A DNA stretch of 44,380 nt. Source: Bacteroidota bacterium (GTDB lineage Bacteria; Bacteroidota; Ignavibacteria; SZUA-365). A program made the translations under genes and the position numbers. The DNA is taken from contig JACZJN010000177.1 in NCBI GenBank assembly GCA_014860565.1, forward strand, positions 1 through 44,380. Direction: 5' to 3'. How positions within the stretch are numbered: the first letter of the stretch is position 1; each line of letters begins with the position of its first letter. The notes under the pieces are model-generated. The model searched no databases and was not told the DNA's origin. It saw only the letters and a list, made by a program, of their open reading frames with translations. Positions 25,048-34,730 of this stretch are shown piece after piece.

Positions 25048-28000
25048 TCAACATACCCGCTTCACCTTCTCCCAGATGCTCCGATAATCCTCCTCACGAT
25101 CGCACCGCGTCCACGGCGCCACGTACGTGATCGTGCGAGTCACCGGCCCACCGGGCATGGTGTCGTCTTCGAAGGTTTTAACGACTGTGCCGGACTGCAT
25201 GGACCGGACCTCTTCCCAGGTCTTTCGGTCGAGGCCAACGCCGGGGAGGCCTTTGCTGATTGTGAAGACGATGCGCCCGTTCTGGTCGTACCAGGTGTCC
25301 TGCTCGTATTGGCGAAGGACGGGGAATTGGATGCGGTAAATGGTGTTCAGCTCCTCCTTGGTGATTCCGAGTTCTTTTGCTAGAGCGACGTCGATCTCGA
25401 GCTGAGCCTGTCGGCGGTCATACTCGGTTCGTAGGGCGTTTTCGTGCTTCCACTTCGGCCCGAGCTTGCTGTATGGGAGAGACGCCCTCATCCTCAGGCA
25501 TTCCAGACCGATATAGCTATGATCCCAATTCCGCTCCCACAATTCTGCGTAGTACTTCGTGAGGCAGTTCAGACGTAGAATCCGCGAGATCAAGATCGCA
25601 CGTGTTTCGGGTTGTTGCGGGATTGGCGCAACTGACAGGTTACTTAGAAAAAGATCATTTCTACCTGAAGTTTTAACGAAAAAATCTAGGATCAGGGATC
25701 CCATCACAGCAGAAAGGAGCAGTAACTCAATCTCTTTCTCAAACGCCGTTGAGATCATTGTGTGAATGTGAGCTACATCTGGCGGAATGATTGCCGAGAT
25801 GGTCGTTCGCTCTTGGGCAGGGTTGAGCATTCTCCTATGGATCAATCGATAATACGCGGAAACCACATCTTCGCTCCCCCATGTTACCTTCTGTATCCGA
25901 TTAGAATACTCCTCCACGCCGATGCGAGGCACGTAGTTCGTTCTAGGTTGGTAGGTCTCGGGTATCACAACCAGATCACAGACGTCGTAGTCCGAGCCTT
26001 GTGTACAGATCCTTCGAGGCGTTTTATACATTGGATTATCAACATAGATATTCGGACCCGAGATGATCAACTCAACTGGTTTCTTAGGGAATCGCGTTTC
26101 TCGCTTTATCGTCCCATCCTTTTGTGCATTAACCTCATTCCAATGTTGGGTAGTGTACCAGCGTCCTTTAAGATTAGCAAACTTCGATGGATAGTCAGCG
26201 ATCTTCATCAGCACATCAACTAGTTCGAGAGCGTGCAAGGTAGAAAGCCGAGCAGTAGTTCTATCCGTTTTACGATCATCGTATAGCACGGAGAAGAGCT
26301 CTAATTCATCATCTCCAATTCTCAGTACTCTTCTTCTATGACCGCTCAAATTCCAGTTCCCATCTTCGTCCTTAATCCCGGGGATTTCACCGACACCATC
26401 ATGATCGTAACATGTATCGATCGTCTGCGGGTGGAAGAGATTCGCAATATGGTCAAATGATTCGTTTGCCACATTTGAAGTGACGTTCACGCTAAATTTC
26501 ATGTGGTGGTCCACATCGCTGAACAGCATTAACTCATTCGCGAACTGAAAATGCTTCCGCAGCCTCGGATAGATCTCCGAACGCAGTTTTTCTCCTTTTG
26601 GATCGTCATATACTCCCTCTGGATGCAGGAACCCCGACACTCCGGCATCGTGAAGCACCATCCATGCCTGCGGCAGGAAGCACTTGTACAGGTTGGCCTT
26701 CATCCCCTCCAGCACGGTGTAATTCTGCCGCGCGTTCAGAAAATTCTGAGTTGCTTCGGAGGCGGAGAATTCTGAGAGATACCTACCCGTGAGGTTGTAC
26801 TTCTTCAGTGTCTCTTCCCGCTCTTTGGCGAGGTCGGAGGCGCTGATGCTGCGGAGGAGGAATTTCGGGTCGGCGTCGCCGAGGACGGCCCCTTCGTTCC
26901 ATTCTATCTTGATCCAGGGGGGATTGCCGAGCACGAGGTCGAAGCCGCCGCGGTCGGCGAAGACTTCGGCGAATTCCAGCTCCCAGTGCAGGAAATGCTG
27001 GGCTTCGGAGATTTCGTGGACGATGGACAGCCGCGGATGCTTGCCGCGGAGTTCATTGACGTCGACGATGCCGTAGCGCTCGAACAGCTCGAGCTTGGCC
27101 TGCTCGGGCACGCTCGGAGGAAACATGTCGGTCTGCGGATCGCCGGGCAGGGCGCTCTGTTTCTTCCCTTCGAGGATGAGCGCGCAGTCGTCGAGGAACT
27201 CGGCCCGCGTGGGAAGCAGCGCGGCGCGGTCCATGGGCCAGTACCACAGCGCGCACCAGTAGTCCATCACGAGCTTGAGCCGCTGGTAGGGACCCGCGTT
27301 CCGCAATCCGTCGCCGAAGAGTTCCTTCCGCAACAATGCGTCTTTCTCCTGCGTGGTGTAACGCTGACGCGTCCCGCCGAATGCAGGATAGCCGTAGATG
27401 TCGATGGGGTCCTCGGTCTGCTCTTCGATGTGCTTCCGCTGACGCACGTGCTCGGTCCAGAGTCCGTCGATGGTGGCGGACAAACGGAGCAGTGTGTCGA
27501 TTTCGGGCTTTGACGGCGGATTCGTGAATGCGCCCGACCATTTCTTGATGGCCTTCAGTTCATCCGGGACCATCGTTTTCACGACCTTGTCCGCGTACGC
27601 GGCCATTCCCCTGTCGGGAAGGAGGAAGTGATACACGCCGTCTTTCGGACGTTCGGTGCCGGGGAGGACCCTCTCGGGCACGGCGTCGAGCCAGAGCGGC
27701 GTGTCCTTGGCCTTCTTCAGCTGCGCGATGGGGAAATACTGCCGGCGGGCGCCGACGAGGGAGTTGCCGCAGACGAGCTGGTTGCCGAACCAGGGCACGA
27801 TGCTCTCGCGGTGCATGGTGTTGAGCCAGAGCGATACCTCGGCCAGCTCCACCGCCACGGGATTGAGGTCCACCCCGTACGCGCAATTGTCGGCCAGCCA
27901 GGCCTTCACTTTCTGCTTCTCCTCCACGTAGCGATCGTGGGCGATGGCGGTGCCGGTCTCCTTCTGCTTCCGCGCGAGATAGGCCTCGGCCGCCTGGTTG

Positions 28001-29721
28001 ACGTATTCGTTGAGAAAGGCCGCGCTTCCCATCGCGGGCTCGCACACTTTCAACTGCAGGATGTCGTCGGAGGACTTGTCCGCCAGCAGTTCCTTCAGCG
28101 CGTATTTCACCAGGCAGGAGGTCAGCACCTCGGGCGTGTAATACGAGGCCGAGGTTTCGCGGCTGCGTCCGGTCAGACGGTAGATGAAACTGCCCCGCGG
28201 ATAGCTGCGCACCCGGTCGTCCTCGCCCAGCACTTTCTCCTCTTCGTCGTATTCCTTCAGCTCGTCCCGCGTGACGAAATACGCGCGCTCGAGCGGCGTG
28301 GGCGACGTGCCTTTCTTCTTCACTTCGTACATGTCTTCTTCGGCGAAGAAGCCGGTGTAGGACAGCAGTCCTTCATACACCGCGCCGAGCTGGTTGATGC
28401 CCAGCTGGGCGTAGCTGATGCGTCCGGGACGCCGTCCCCTCTTCGTCCGCGACAGCGACATGAGGCGGATGACCTGCTGCAGCACGGCGTTGCGGAAGCG
28501 TACGCGGCGCAGCACGGGTGTGCGGGCGGGATCGAAGAGATGGCTCTTGAGCGGCGGCATGGAAAACGTGTCGTGCAGCGCCTCGGTGTGCATCTGCGCC
28601 GCGCCGACGTTGAATCCCTCGAAGACGAGAGTGAACAGCCGTTCGATCGAATGGTGCAGGAAATACCCGCCGCGGGCTTCGTCGCTTTCCAGCGGCGCCA
28701 GTTCCAGGTCGCGCAGGGCTTCGAGACTGTAGCCCGTGCGGTATTCCTCGGCGTTCATCGGCGCATAGCCGAGTTCCGGACGCGATTCGATGAAAAACAG
28801 GAAGAGCAGGCGGTAGATGTAGCGCAGGCATTCGGCCGAAAGCTGTTCGGCCGGCAGCGCGCCGCCGTACACCTTCTCCCGCGCCACCTCGCGCAGATAC
28901 CACACCGCCTCGTTGCCCAGCAGTTCCACCGCCTCGCGCATCGAGAACTTCAGATCCTCCGATACCGCGTAGGCGTGCTTGTGCGACTGTTCATCGAGCG
29001 TGTCGAGCAAGGCACTGGCACCCGAAGTTTCCGGTGCGATGCAGTCGCGATGCAGCAGCACGGCCATGGCGCGGAGGGTGGCCGCGTCGCGGCGGTCGAG
29101 AATCTCGCGCAGGTCGAAGCCCAGCAGGCGTTTTTCATTCCACTTCGAGCGGTCGGCCAGCACCAGCATGTCCGCGCTCACCAGCAGCAGCCAGCGCGGC
29201 GGATCGTCCATGCGGAAGATCATGCCGCTCACCACTTCTTCCAGCGTCACGCCCAGCGCACGGTGATCGAGGGGAATCACATCCGGATACTGCGCCTCGT
29301 CGAGTTCGAGGTCCAGCGGATTCGCTCCCCCATCGCCGTTGACTCCCGCCGCTTCGATGATCCACAGCAACGGCGCGCCGGAGGAACGCCGCAGCGCGGC
29401 GATGGTGGGAACGGCGACATCCCCCGCGTACTGGATATCCCGTTGGGACGCATATCCCAGGGCGGAGAGCAATTCGGCGACGAACCCCGATTGCATTTCC
29501 AGCACATCCGCCGCGGAACGCACCGTCTCCAGCTTTCCCTGCAGATCGAAGAATCCCTTCCGCAGCGAGGCGATCGCATCGAACGGCGCGCGGAAGTCCT
29601 TTTCCTCCTTCGCGCGTCTTCCCCACTCCGTCAGCTGCGCCTTCACGTCGTTTTCGAACACGTCGCTCAGGTAATGCGCCGAGTAGAAATCGTTCTGGTT
29701 CTGGAGGCCGGGGAAATTCAT
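25048..29721 (-). CDS. Eco57I-type DNA methyltransferase, 1557 aa
   Basis: A very large N6-adenine methyltransferase of the Eco57I/PglX type. An N-terminal region of about 350 residues contains strands such as PLLWIIEAAGV that may be a nuclease-like or target-binding module. The SAM motif is CEPAMGSAAFLNEYV at about 558-572, followed by YGVDLNPVAVELAEVSLWL. The catalytic NPPW is at about 932 (FDLVLGNPPWIKIEW). About 600 further residues follow, as in the BREX and DISARM type methyltransferases. A GAGGG lies upstream of the ATG. It is preceded by a helicase gene on the same strand across a hairpin-rich spacer, and the two are probably one system. Methylation target unknown; whether the N-terminus cuts DNA cannot be judged from the motifs. 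Confidence 0.85.
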   Translation of the reverse strand: MNFPGLQNQNDFYSAHYLSDVFENDVKAQLTEWGRRAKEEKDFRAPFDAIASLRKGFFDLQGKLETVRSAADVLEMQSGFVAELLSALGYASQRDIQYAGDVAVPTIAALRRSSGAPLLWIIEAAGVNGDGGANPLDLELDEAQYPDVIPLDHRALGVTLEEVVSGMIFRMDDPPRWLLLVSADMLVLADRSKWNEKRLLGFDLREILDRRDAATLRAMAVLLHRDCIAPETSGASALLDTLDEQSHKHAYAVSEDLKFSMREAVELLGNEAVWYLREVAREKVYGGALPAEQLSAECLRYIYRLLFLFFIESRPELGYAPMNAEEYRTGYSLEALRDLELAPLESDEARGGYFLHHSIERLFTLVFEGFNVGAAQMHTEALHDTFSMPPLKSHLFDPARTPVLRRVRFRNAVLQQVIRLMSLSRTKRGRRPGRISYAQLGINQLGAVYEGLLSYTGFFAEEDMYEVKKKGTSPTPLERAYFVTRDELKEYDEEEKVLGEDDRVRSYPRGSFIYRLTGRSRETSASYYTPEVLTSCLVKYALKELLADKSSDDILQLKVCEPAMGSAAFLNEYVNQAAEAYLARKQKETGTAIAHDRYVEEKQKVKAWLADNCAYGVDLNPVAVELAEVSLWLNTMHRESIVPWFGNQLVCGNSLVGARRQYFPIAQLKKAKDTPLWLDAVPERVLPGTERPKDGVYHFLLPDRGMAAYADKVVKTMVPDELKAIKKWSGAFTNPPSKPEIDTLLRLSATIDGLWTEHVRQRKHIEEQTEDPIDIYGYPAFGGTRQRYTTQEKDALLRKELFGDGLRNAGPYQRLKLVMDYWCALWYWPMDRAALLPTRAEFLDDCALILEGKKQSALPGDPQTDMFPPSVPEQAKLELFERYGIVDVNELRGKHPRLSIVHEISEAQHFLHWELEFAEVFADRGGFDLVLGNPPWIKIEWNEGAVLGDADPKFLLRSISASDLAKEREETLKKYNLTGRYLSEFSASEATQNFLNARQNYTVLEGMKANLYKCFLPQAWMVLHDAGVSGFLHPEGVYDDPKGEKLRSEIYPRLRKHFQFANELMLFSDVDHHMKFSVNVTSNVANESFDHIANLFHPQTIDTCYDHDGVGEIPGIKDEDGNWNLSGHRRRVLRIGDDELELFSVLYDDRKTDRTTARLSTLHALELVDVLMKIADYPSKFANLKGRWYTTQHWNEVNAQKDGTIKRETRFPKKPVELIISGPNIYVDNPMYKTPRRICTQGSDYDVCDLVVIPETYQPRTNYVPRIGVEEYSNRIQKVTWGSEDVVSAYYRLIHRRMLNPAQERTTISAIIPPDVAHIHTMISTAFEKEIELLLLSAVMGSLILDFFVKTSGRNDLFLSNLSVAPIPQQPETRAILISRILRLNCLTKYYAELWERNWDHSYIGLECLRMRASLPYSKLGPKWKHENALRTEYDRRQAQLEIDVALAKELGITKEELNTIYRIQFPVLRQYEQDTWYDQNGRIVFTISKGLPGVGLDRKTWEEVRSMQSGTVVKTFEDDTMPGGPVTRTITYVAPWTRCDREEDYRSIWEKVKRVC

Positions 29722-29749
29722 CGCGTTGCCCTCCCGGAACTCACCCCTG

Positions 29750-30056
29750 CCCCTCTCCTGAGAGGAGAGGGGTGTGGCGCCCTTTCAGGGCGCTGGAGGA
29801 TTCTTTGGGCTCGCCCGCTATCCCAGGGCTGTCGCCCTGGGCTGCAATCGGGCGCGCTTTCAGCGCGCAGGAGAGTCCATCTGTAATCGTCGGGAGCGTC
29901 TTCGCCCCGAAGGGGCGGTCTGTTGCAGCCCAGGGCGACACTCTTCCTCCCCTCTCCTTCCAGGAGAGGGGCCGGGGGTGAGGTCATGGAGAGCCCCATA
30001 CACCATCTGCTTCCCGAAAATTCTTCCAGGAGAGGGGCCGGGGGTGAGGTCATGGA
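29750..30056. repeat. Mosaic of perfect hairpins and a 33-bp direct repeat
   Basis: Six self-complementary blocks occur in order: CCCCTCTCCT-GAG-AGGAGAGGGG (29750-29772), GCGCCCT-TTC-AGGGCGC (29777-29793), CCCAGGGC-TGTC-GCCCTGGG (29822-29841), GCGCGCT-TTC-AGCGCGC (29852-29868), CGCCCC-GAA-GGGGCG (29903-29917), and a 17-bp inverted repeat TGTCGCCCTGGGCTGCA (29830-29846) with its complement at 29924-29940. A 33-bp direct repeat follows (29958-29990 and 30024-30056). The block fills the gap between the helicase and methyltransferase genes. Such mosaics are usual for short non-coding palindromic repeats. Confidence 0.75.
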
Positions 30057-30067
30057 AAAGTGCTTCC

Positions 30068-32881
30068 TCATCCCACCACCACGGCTGCGATTCTTATGTA
30101 CGGCTGATTCTCGGCGGTCATGCTGTCTTCGATCCATTGCTGGTATTCGGTGAAGATGCGCTCGATGTCGCGGAGCTGCTGTTCGCGGCGCTGGCGGTGC
30201 AGGGCGGCGATGCCGGCGGCCGGCTGTTCGTCGGTGCCGTAACGCTGCTCGATCTGCCGCTGCTGCTTTTCGCGCAGACGCTGGAGACGGCGGGACTGCG
30301 CGGCGAGTTCGCCCTGCGTGCGGTCGACGAACTCGGCGTGACGGTCGGACATCCAGTCGCGTCCGCGTTCGACGGCGTCGGCGAGCAGCTTCTCCAGCGC
30401 GGGAATATCCGCCGCGCGGCCGGTGTTGGGATGCCGCTTCGTGGGGAGTCCCGTGCGCACGAGCACGTCCGCGAATTCCTCCACCGCGCGGTATTTCCCT
30501 TTCTCATACACCACGCCGCACCAGTGCTGGATCAGCGGCTGTCCGCGCAGATTGGGGATGAGACAGGAGAGAACCACGATGTGTTCGTCCGGCTCGAGCA
30601 CGTCTTCCAGCACCAGCACCGGGGCCTCGTGACGACCGTACTGCGCGACGAGGGCGTCGTTGATCCAGTCGAACACCGGGTGCAGTTCCCAGAGATACTG
30701 CAGCTTGGGCCAGGCCTCTTCGTCCTGCCGGCAGCGGCGGACCTCCTCCTGCATGCGCGCGACGTCGTCGGTGAGTGCGAGCTGATGATCGTCGGGCAGC
30801 ACTTCGCGCGGCATCATGCGGAAACGGTGGCGCAGATCCTTCGGCGCTTCGAGCGTGAGCACGCGGCGGTCGTCGTCGAACTCCGCCTTCGCCCCGCGCG
30901 CGCCGTGGAGAAATTCCATCGCCTCGCGGGCGTAGGACCAGTCATCCCTGTACAGCGACAGCATGCGCGCGATCGCATCCTGCGCATCCGGCGCCGCATT
31001 CTCATTCCCGGCGTTCATCAGGATTTCCAGGAAACTCAGGTCGCGCTGTTCCATCACCTCGGCGAAGGCGTCGGGGGAGAGTCCCTGCGCCATCGCGGCG
31101 GCGGTGCGGCGTTCCTCTTCTTCCACGTCCGCGATGCCGGTCAATTCCACCGGGTCGCCGATATTCTCATGCACGTGCTGGTCTTTCTCGATCAGCAGTT
31201 CGAGGATGCGCGTGTCGCCCTTGAGGCGGTCGTTGACGCTGTCGGTCAGCATGTAAAGGATCATCGGATCCTTTTCCTGTCCGTAGCGGTCGATGCGTCC
31301 GTTGCGCTGCTGGAAGCGGATGAGCGACCACGGGATGTCGAAGTGGATCATCCGGTGCGAGAGGTAATGCAGGTTGATGCCTTCCGAGGCGACGTCCGAG
31401 GCCAGCAGCAGGCGCACCGGCGCGCCGTCCTTGCCGAAGTCCTCGACTACGCGCATCTGTTCCACGTCGGGCATGCCGCCGTGCAGGATTTCCACCTGGT
31501 TCTCCTCCAACCCGAGATCCGAGATCAGGTGGTCACGGAGGAATTGCAGCGTCGCGATGCGTTCGGTGAAAATCACCAGGCGGTCGCGCGCGTCCGTCCC
31601 CTTCCACGCCCAGCGCATGTCCCCCTGCAGCAGTTCCAGCAGGCGGCGGTATTTCGAAAACTCGGCGTCCGTGATCCCCGCCGCCGCTTCGCGCAGCGCG
31701 GTGAGGGACGCGACCTCTTCCCTGAATTCTCCCGGATTCTTTCGCTTCGCGATATTCGCCAGCCGGTTGTCGACCGTCTCGATCAGCGCGGCCGGACTGG
31801 ACAGGAACGCCTTAAGCAACGTCGTCCGAAACAGCTGATCCCCACTCTTCGAATCCCCGATCGTGCACGTGCACGTGCACGTGCACGTAAACGCCTGCTC
31901 CTCGGCCGGTGTGGCCGTCACCTTCGCCGTTGCGATCGTGCGTTCCCGAAACGCCTGCAGCACCTGGTTGCGGATGTCTTTTTTGTGACGGCGGATGAAG
32001 AGTCCGCGGATGTCGTCGGGACCATAGTTGTCCGGATCCGCGATCGCCGTCGGGTCGAGCATGTTCATCAGCGAAGCGAAGGAGCGCGGTTTGCCGTCGT
32101 GCGGCGTGGCGGTGAGCATGATGAGCGCGTCGGAGCGTTCGGCCAGCAGCTTCGCCAGGCGATGGCGCAGATTGCGCGCGCCGCGATGGGCGACGGCGTG
32201 GGCTTCGTCGATCACGATCACATCCCAGCGGCTTGATTCCAGCCAGGCGCGGTATTCCTGGTCCTGCTTCAGCGTGTCGATGGAGATGATGGACTTGTCG
32301 AAATGGTAGAACGGATTGTGGTTGGCGGGAATGCGTCCGCGGATCCGTTGAATCCCCACCGAATCCAGCCGCGTGAGGGGAATCGCGAAGCGGCTCCACA
32401 TTTCCTTCTGGAACTGCGCGAGCATGCTTTTCATGGTGATGACCAGGATGCGGCGGGCGCGTCCCCGGCGCATGAGTTCCGCCAGCAGGATGCCCGCTTC
32501 CAGCGTCTTGCCGAGTCCCACCGCATCGGCGATCAGCACCCGCTGCCGGGGTTGGCGCAGGGCCGTGAGCGCCGGTTCGCGTTGATAGGCCACGGTATCC
32601 ATCGCCGCACGGTCGCCGATCGCCAGGCGGTCGTGCGTCGGCGGCGTCTGCCGCAGCAGCGCCTCGAGATACAGCCGCGCGTTGCGGAAGCCCGGCGAGG
32701 CATCCGCCACCAGCCGCGTCCTTGCCGGATCGAGGATGCGGATATCCGGTTCCAGTTCCGTCAGGAAAATCGCATTCCGGTCGCGCACCAGTTCCGACAC
32801 GCCCGTCACCGTCAGTGCAAAGCCCACCGACGACGAACGGTCCACCCGCCGCACGATCCACTCCGCGTCGCGTATCTCCAC
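30068..32881 (-). CDS. SNF2/RapA-type helicase
   Basis: A 937-aa DNA-dependent ATPase. Walker A is DAVGLGKT at about 119-126, DEAH at about 224-227 (DVIVIDEAHAVAHRG), motif III TATPHDGK near 265, and the C-terminal helicase domain includes LLASDVASEGINLHYL and motif VI QQRNGRIDRYGQ near 521-532. The layout resembles HepA/RapA and the DrmD-type helicases of DISARM, but DrmA, DrmB and DrmC are absent. Start is a GTG; no better upstream start is evident. The N-terminal 100 residues are unusual, with an EIRDAEWIVRRVDRSSSVGF beginning. A (CGTGCA)4 repeat sits inside the gene. The downstream methyltransferase is most likely its partner. Confidence 0.8.
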   Translation of the reverse strand: MEIRDAEWIVRRVDRSSSVGFALTVTGVSELVRDRNAIFLTELEPDIRILDPARTRLVADASPGFRNARLYLEALLRQTPPTHDRLAIGDRAAMDTVAYQREPALTALRQPRQRVLIADAVGLGKTLEAGILLAELMRRGRARRILVITMKSMLAQFQKEMWSRFAIPLTRLDSVGIQRIRGRIPANHNPFYHFDKSIISIDTLKQDQEYRAWLESSRWDVIVIDEAHAVAHRGARNLRHRLAKLLAERSDALIMLTATPHDGKPRSFASLMNMLDPTAIADPDNYGPDDIRGLFIRRHKKDIRNQVLQAFRERTIATAKVTATPAEEQAFTCTCTCTCTIGDSKSGDQLFRTTLLKAFLSSPAALIETVDNRLANIAKRKNPGEFREEVASLTALREAAAGITDAEFSKYRRLLELLQGDMRWAWKGTDARDRLVIFTERIATLQFLRDHLISDLGLEENQVEILHGGMPDVEQMRVVEDFGKDGAPVRLLLASDVASEGINLHYLSHRMIHFDIPWSLIRFQQRNGRIDRYGQEKDPMILYMLTDSVNDRLKGDTRILELLIEKDQHVHENIGDPVELTGIADVEEEERRTAAAMAQGLSPDAFAEVMEQRDLSFLEILMNAGNENAAPDAQDAIARMLSLYRDDWSYAREAMEFLHGARGAKAEFDDDRRVLTLEAPKDLRHRFRMMPREVLPDDHQLALTDDVARMQEEVRRCRQDEEAWPKLQYLWELHPVFDWINDALVAQYGRHEAPVLVLEDVLEPDEHIVVLSCLIPNLRGQPLIQHWCGVVYEKGKYRAVEEFADVLVRTGLPTKRHPNTGRAADIPALEKLLADAVERGRDWMSDRHAEFVDRTQGELAAQSRRLQRLREKQQRQIEQRYGTDEQPAAGIAALHRQRREQQLRDIERIFTEYQQWIEDSMTAENQPYIRIAAVVVG
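31862..31888. repeat. (CGTGCA)4 hexamer repeat inside the helicase gene
   Basis: Four perfect CGTGCA units plus CGT, encoding alternating Thr-Cys residues (about 331-340 of the helicase, TCTCTCTC). Because the unit is 6 bases, copy-number change would not shift the frame. Confidence 0.85.
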
Positions 32882-32969
32882 ACGCGATCCGGGGGCCGGG
32901 GGGGATATGTTTTCTGAAGCGGAGATAATACCTCTCTTAACTTCTTGTCACAGCTTGAGAACTGATTCA

Positions 32970-33209
32970 GTCAAAGAACAGTCAAACAACGAACCCGATC
33001 TAAGTCATTGAAATACAACGTCTTTTGTAATTCACCCCATGCCGGGACGCCATTCAGTCAAACAACGGTCAAACAACGGCGAAGGGATGAACCAATGTGA
33101 ATCAAACAACGGTCAAACAAGGTCAAGGCTGTAAGTCATTGAAATAAAACATGCTACTCGTCTTCCAGGGCATCAGTTGAAATCGTCAATCAAACAACAG
33201 TCAAACAAC
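32970..33209. repeat. Array of paired 11-bp-spaced iterons
   Basis: Four tandem pairs of TCAAACAAC-type sites lie at 32970-32990, 33057-33077, 33101-33120 and 33189-33209. In each pair the two sites are 11 bases apart. After pairs 1 and 3 comes TAAGTCATTGAAATAMAAC (33001-33019 and 33132-33150). So the region has two copies of a unit (pair, core, pair) about 90 bases long. It fills the gap between the AlbA-type gene and the helicase, immediately upstream of the helicase start, so it may be its control region. Confidence 0.8.
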
Positions 33210-33217
33210 CGCTACAA

Positions 33218-34705
33218 TCAAGCCCACCAAGGGACGTACTTTTTCGCTCTTGAACCTACGCTGGCATCGTGCGGCCGAATGAGTCCGTTTTCAATGGTGT
33301 CCTTTATTATCCGAGAAACCATGGCACTGTTTTTCGCTTCGACTCCGAATCGATTCCGTAGTGTGAAATTCGTCATGAAATCTCGCTGCACGTATCGTAA
33401 ACAGGAATGAAGGTAGCAAGCACGCGCTCTGTCATCCCGATCCATCTGTCTGAATTCACGATGGGCAAACAGAACCACTCTCGTACTTTCATCTGGTGTC
33501 TCGAAAATTGGGGCTGGAAGTTGGTAGAACTCCGTTTCAAACACCACTTTATCGATACCGCTCCCTCTTTCCTCGCATATTCCGATTCTTCGCAAAAACG
33601 AAGCGAGCATTTCATTGCGTGATTTGGGAGGGCTATCAAGCAACCGGTCAGCACCAACAAGCGACCTTCCCGGATTTGTGATTTCCATGCGATGCGCAAA
33701 GATCTCGATCAACGGCGATGTGCCGGTCGCGCGGAAATCCTGATGAATAATGGCATTTGCGATCAGTTCGCGGATTGCGAGTGGGGGGAACATAGGGACT
33801 TCGCGTCTCAACGCAGGACCGATAACTTCATTCGTTGGCAACAGTCCTGTGATAAACTCTATCAGACCGTCAAAACCAGCTGCGTAGCCTTTCCCACCCA
33901 CTTGCTCCCTTGTCGTTCTCACACGATCCTCCTCCGGATACTGGATTACCCGAAGTGCTTTCCGCCCTACAGTGGGAAAATCGGTGAGATGACGCGCAAA
34001 TAACATTGCTCCCAGATTAAGAATATTCCACCGGTCTCCAACCGATCTGGAAATCATCGCTTCACTCTCAAGGACCTCCAGCACACGCTTCGTTTCGGTA
34101 GGTATCGCCTGGGAAGTCAACTCAAAAAAGGAGGGATAGTCGATAAGGTGCAACACATCATCTCTGTCGACATCGGCAAGCGCGATTTCCAGTTCGAACG
34201 GATGGCTAGCGAAAATGCGCCAAAGCTCTCCTTCCCGTTCGGGGTAGTCCTTCAATTTCTTCTTGTATGACCCAATTCTGACATACTCGATATTCTTGAA
34301 TGCCACGGGATGGTGGAAGGCAGCACCAATTTCAAGTAGGACAACCGGTTTTGCGTTGAAAAGGAATGAATGCAATCTGAAGTCGATTTTGGGCGACAAC
34401 AATCTCAGCAACCAGTTCTCCAACTCCTCATTGCCCACTTTCGTCTTCGCTGGATCGAACTTCGTGCCAAGAACCGCATGCGAGGTGTCGTCAACTCCCC
34501 AAATCAAATATGCATTCGCCTTCCCAATCAGAGCAGCTGAGTTCGATAATGCAGAGATATATTCCCCGATATCCTCCGCATCCGGGTTGTTGTGCTTGAA
34601 TTCAACCCATTCACACTCAGATGAGAGAGAAATCAGTTCGGTTAGCAAACTCTGAAGGTATTTGTTTGATCGGACCACTGTAAAATTCCGGAATGATAAT
34701 TCCAA
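33218..34705 (-). CDS. AlbA/Schlafen-type ATP-binding protein
   Basis: A 495-aa protein. Residues about 30-150 form the AlbA_2/Schlafen domain (CEWVEFKHNNPDAEDIGEYI, then SALSNSAALIGKANAYLIWG). Residues about 290-400 hold the HATPase-like half usual for this family (IRELIANAIIHQDFRATGTS, followed by PLIEIFAHRMEITNPGR). The last 100 residues are a winged-helix-like part. These proteins are often regulators or defence effectors near phage and restriction genes. The start at 34705 is a TTG without a strong ribosome binding site; a GTG 27 bases downstream is possible. It precedes the iteron array and the helicase. Confidence 0.75.
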   Translation of the reverse strand: MELSFRNFTVVRSNKYLQSLLTELISLSSECEWVEFKHNNPDAEDIGEYISALSNSAALIGKANAYLIWGVDDTSHAVLGTKFDPAKTKVGNEELENWLLRLLSPKIDFRLHSFLFNAKPVVLLEIGAAFHHPVAFKNIEYVRIGSYKKKLKDYPEREGELWRIFASHPFELEIALADVDRDDVLHLIDYPSFFELTSQAIPTETKRVLEVLESEAMISRSVGDRWNILNLGAMLFARHLTDFPTVGRKALRVIQYPEEDRVRTTREQVGGKGYAAGFDGLIEFITGLLPTNEVIGPALRREVPMFPPLAIRELIANAIIHQDFRATGTSPLIEIFAHRMEITNPGRSLVGADRLLDSPPKSRNEMLASFLRRIGICEERGSGIDKVVFETEFYQLPAPIFETPDESTRVVLFAHREFRQMDRDDRARACYLHSCLRYVQRDFMTNFTLRNRFGVEAKNSAMVSRIIKDTIENGLIRPHDASVGSRAKKYVPWWA

Positions 34706-34730
34706 GTACGTTGCCCTGAAATTTCTCTCG

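Noticed and set aside
27628-29886. 752-codon frame on the plus strand antisense to the methyltransferase
   Set aside because: It is a shadow frame in GC-rich coding sequence with no domain and a low-complexity His/Arg-rich product; the minus strand has clear methyltransferase motifs.
29774-32236. 820-codon frame on the plus strand antisense to the helicase
   Set aside because: It has no recognisable domain; the minus strand has the complete helicase motif set.
25048-32881. Complete DISARM or BREX system
   Set aside because: Only methyltransferase and helicase are present. No DUF1998 (DrmB), PLD (DrmC), DrmA, PglZ or BrxC gene is found in the window.
32970-33209. CRISPR array
   Set aside because: Repeats are 9-11 bases in tandem pairs with irregular gaps, not 25-40 base repeats with uniform spacers, and no cas gene is near.
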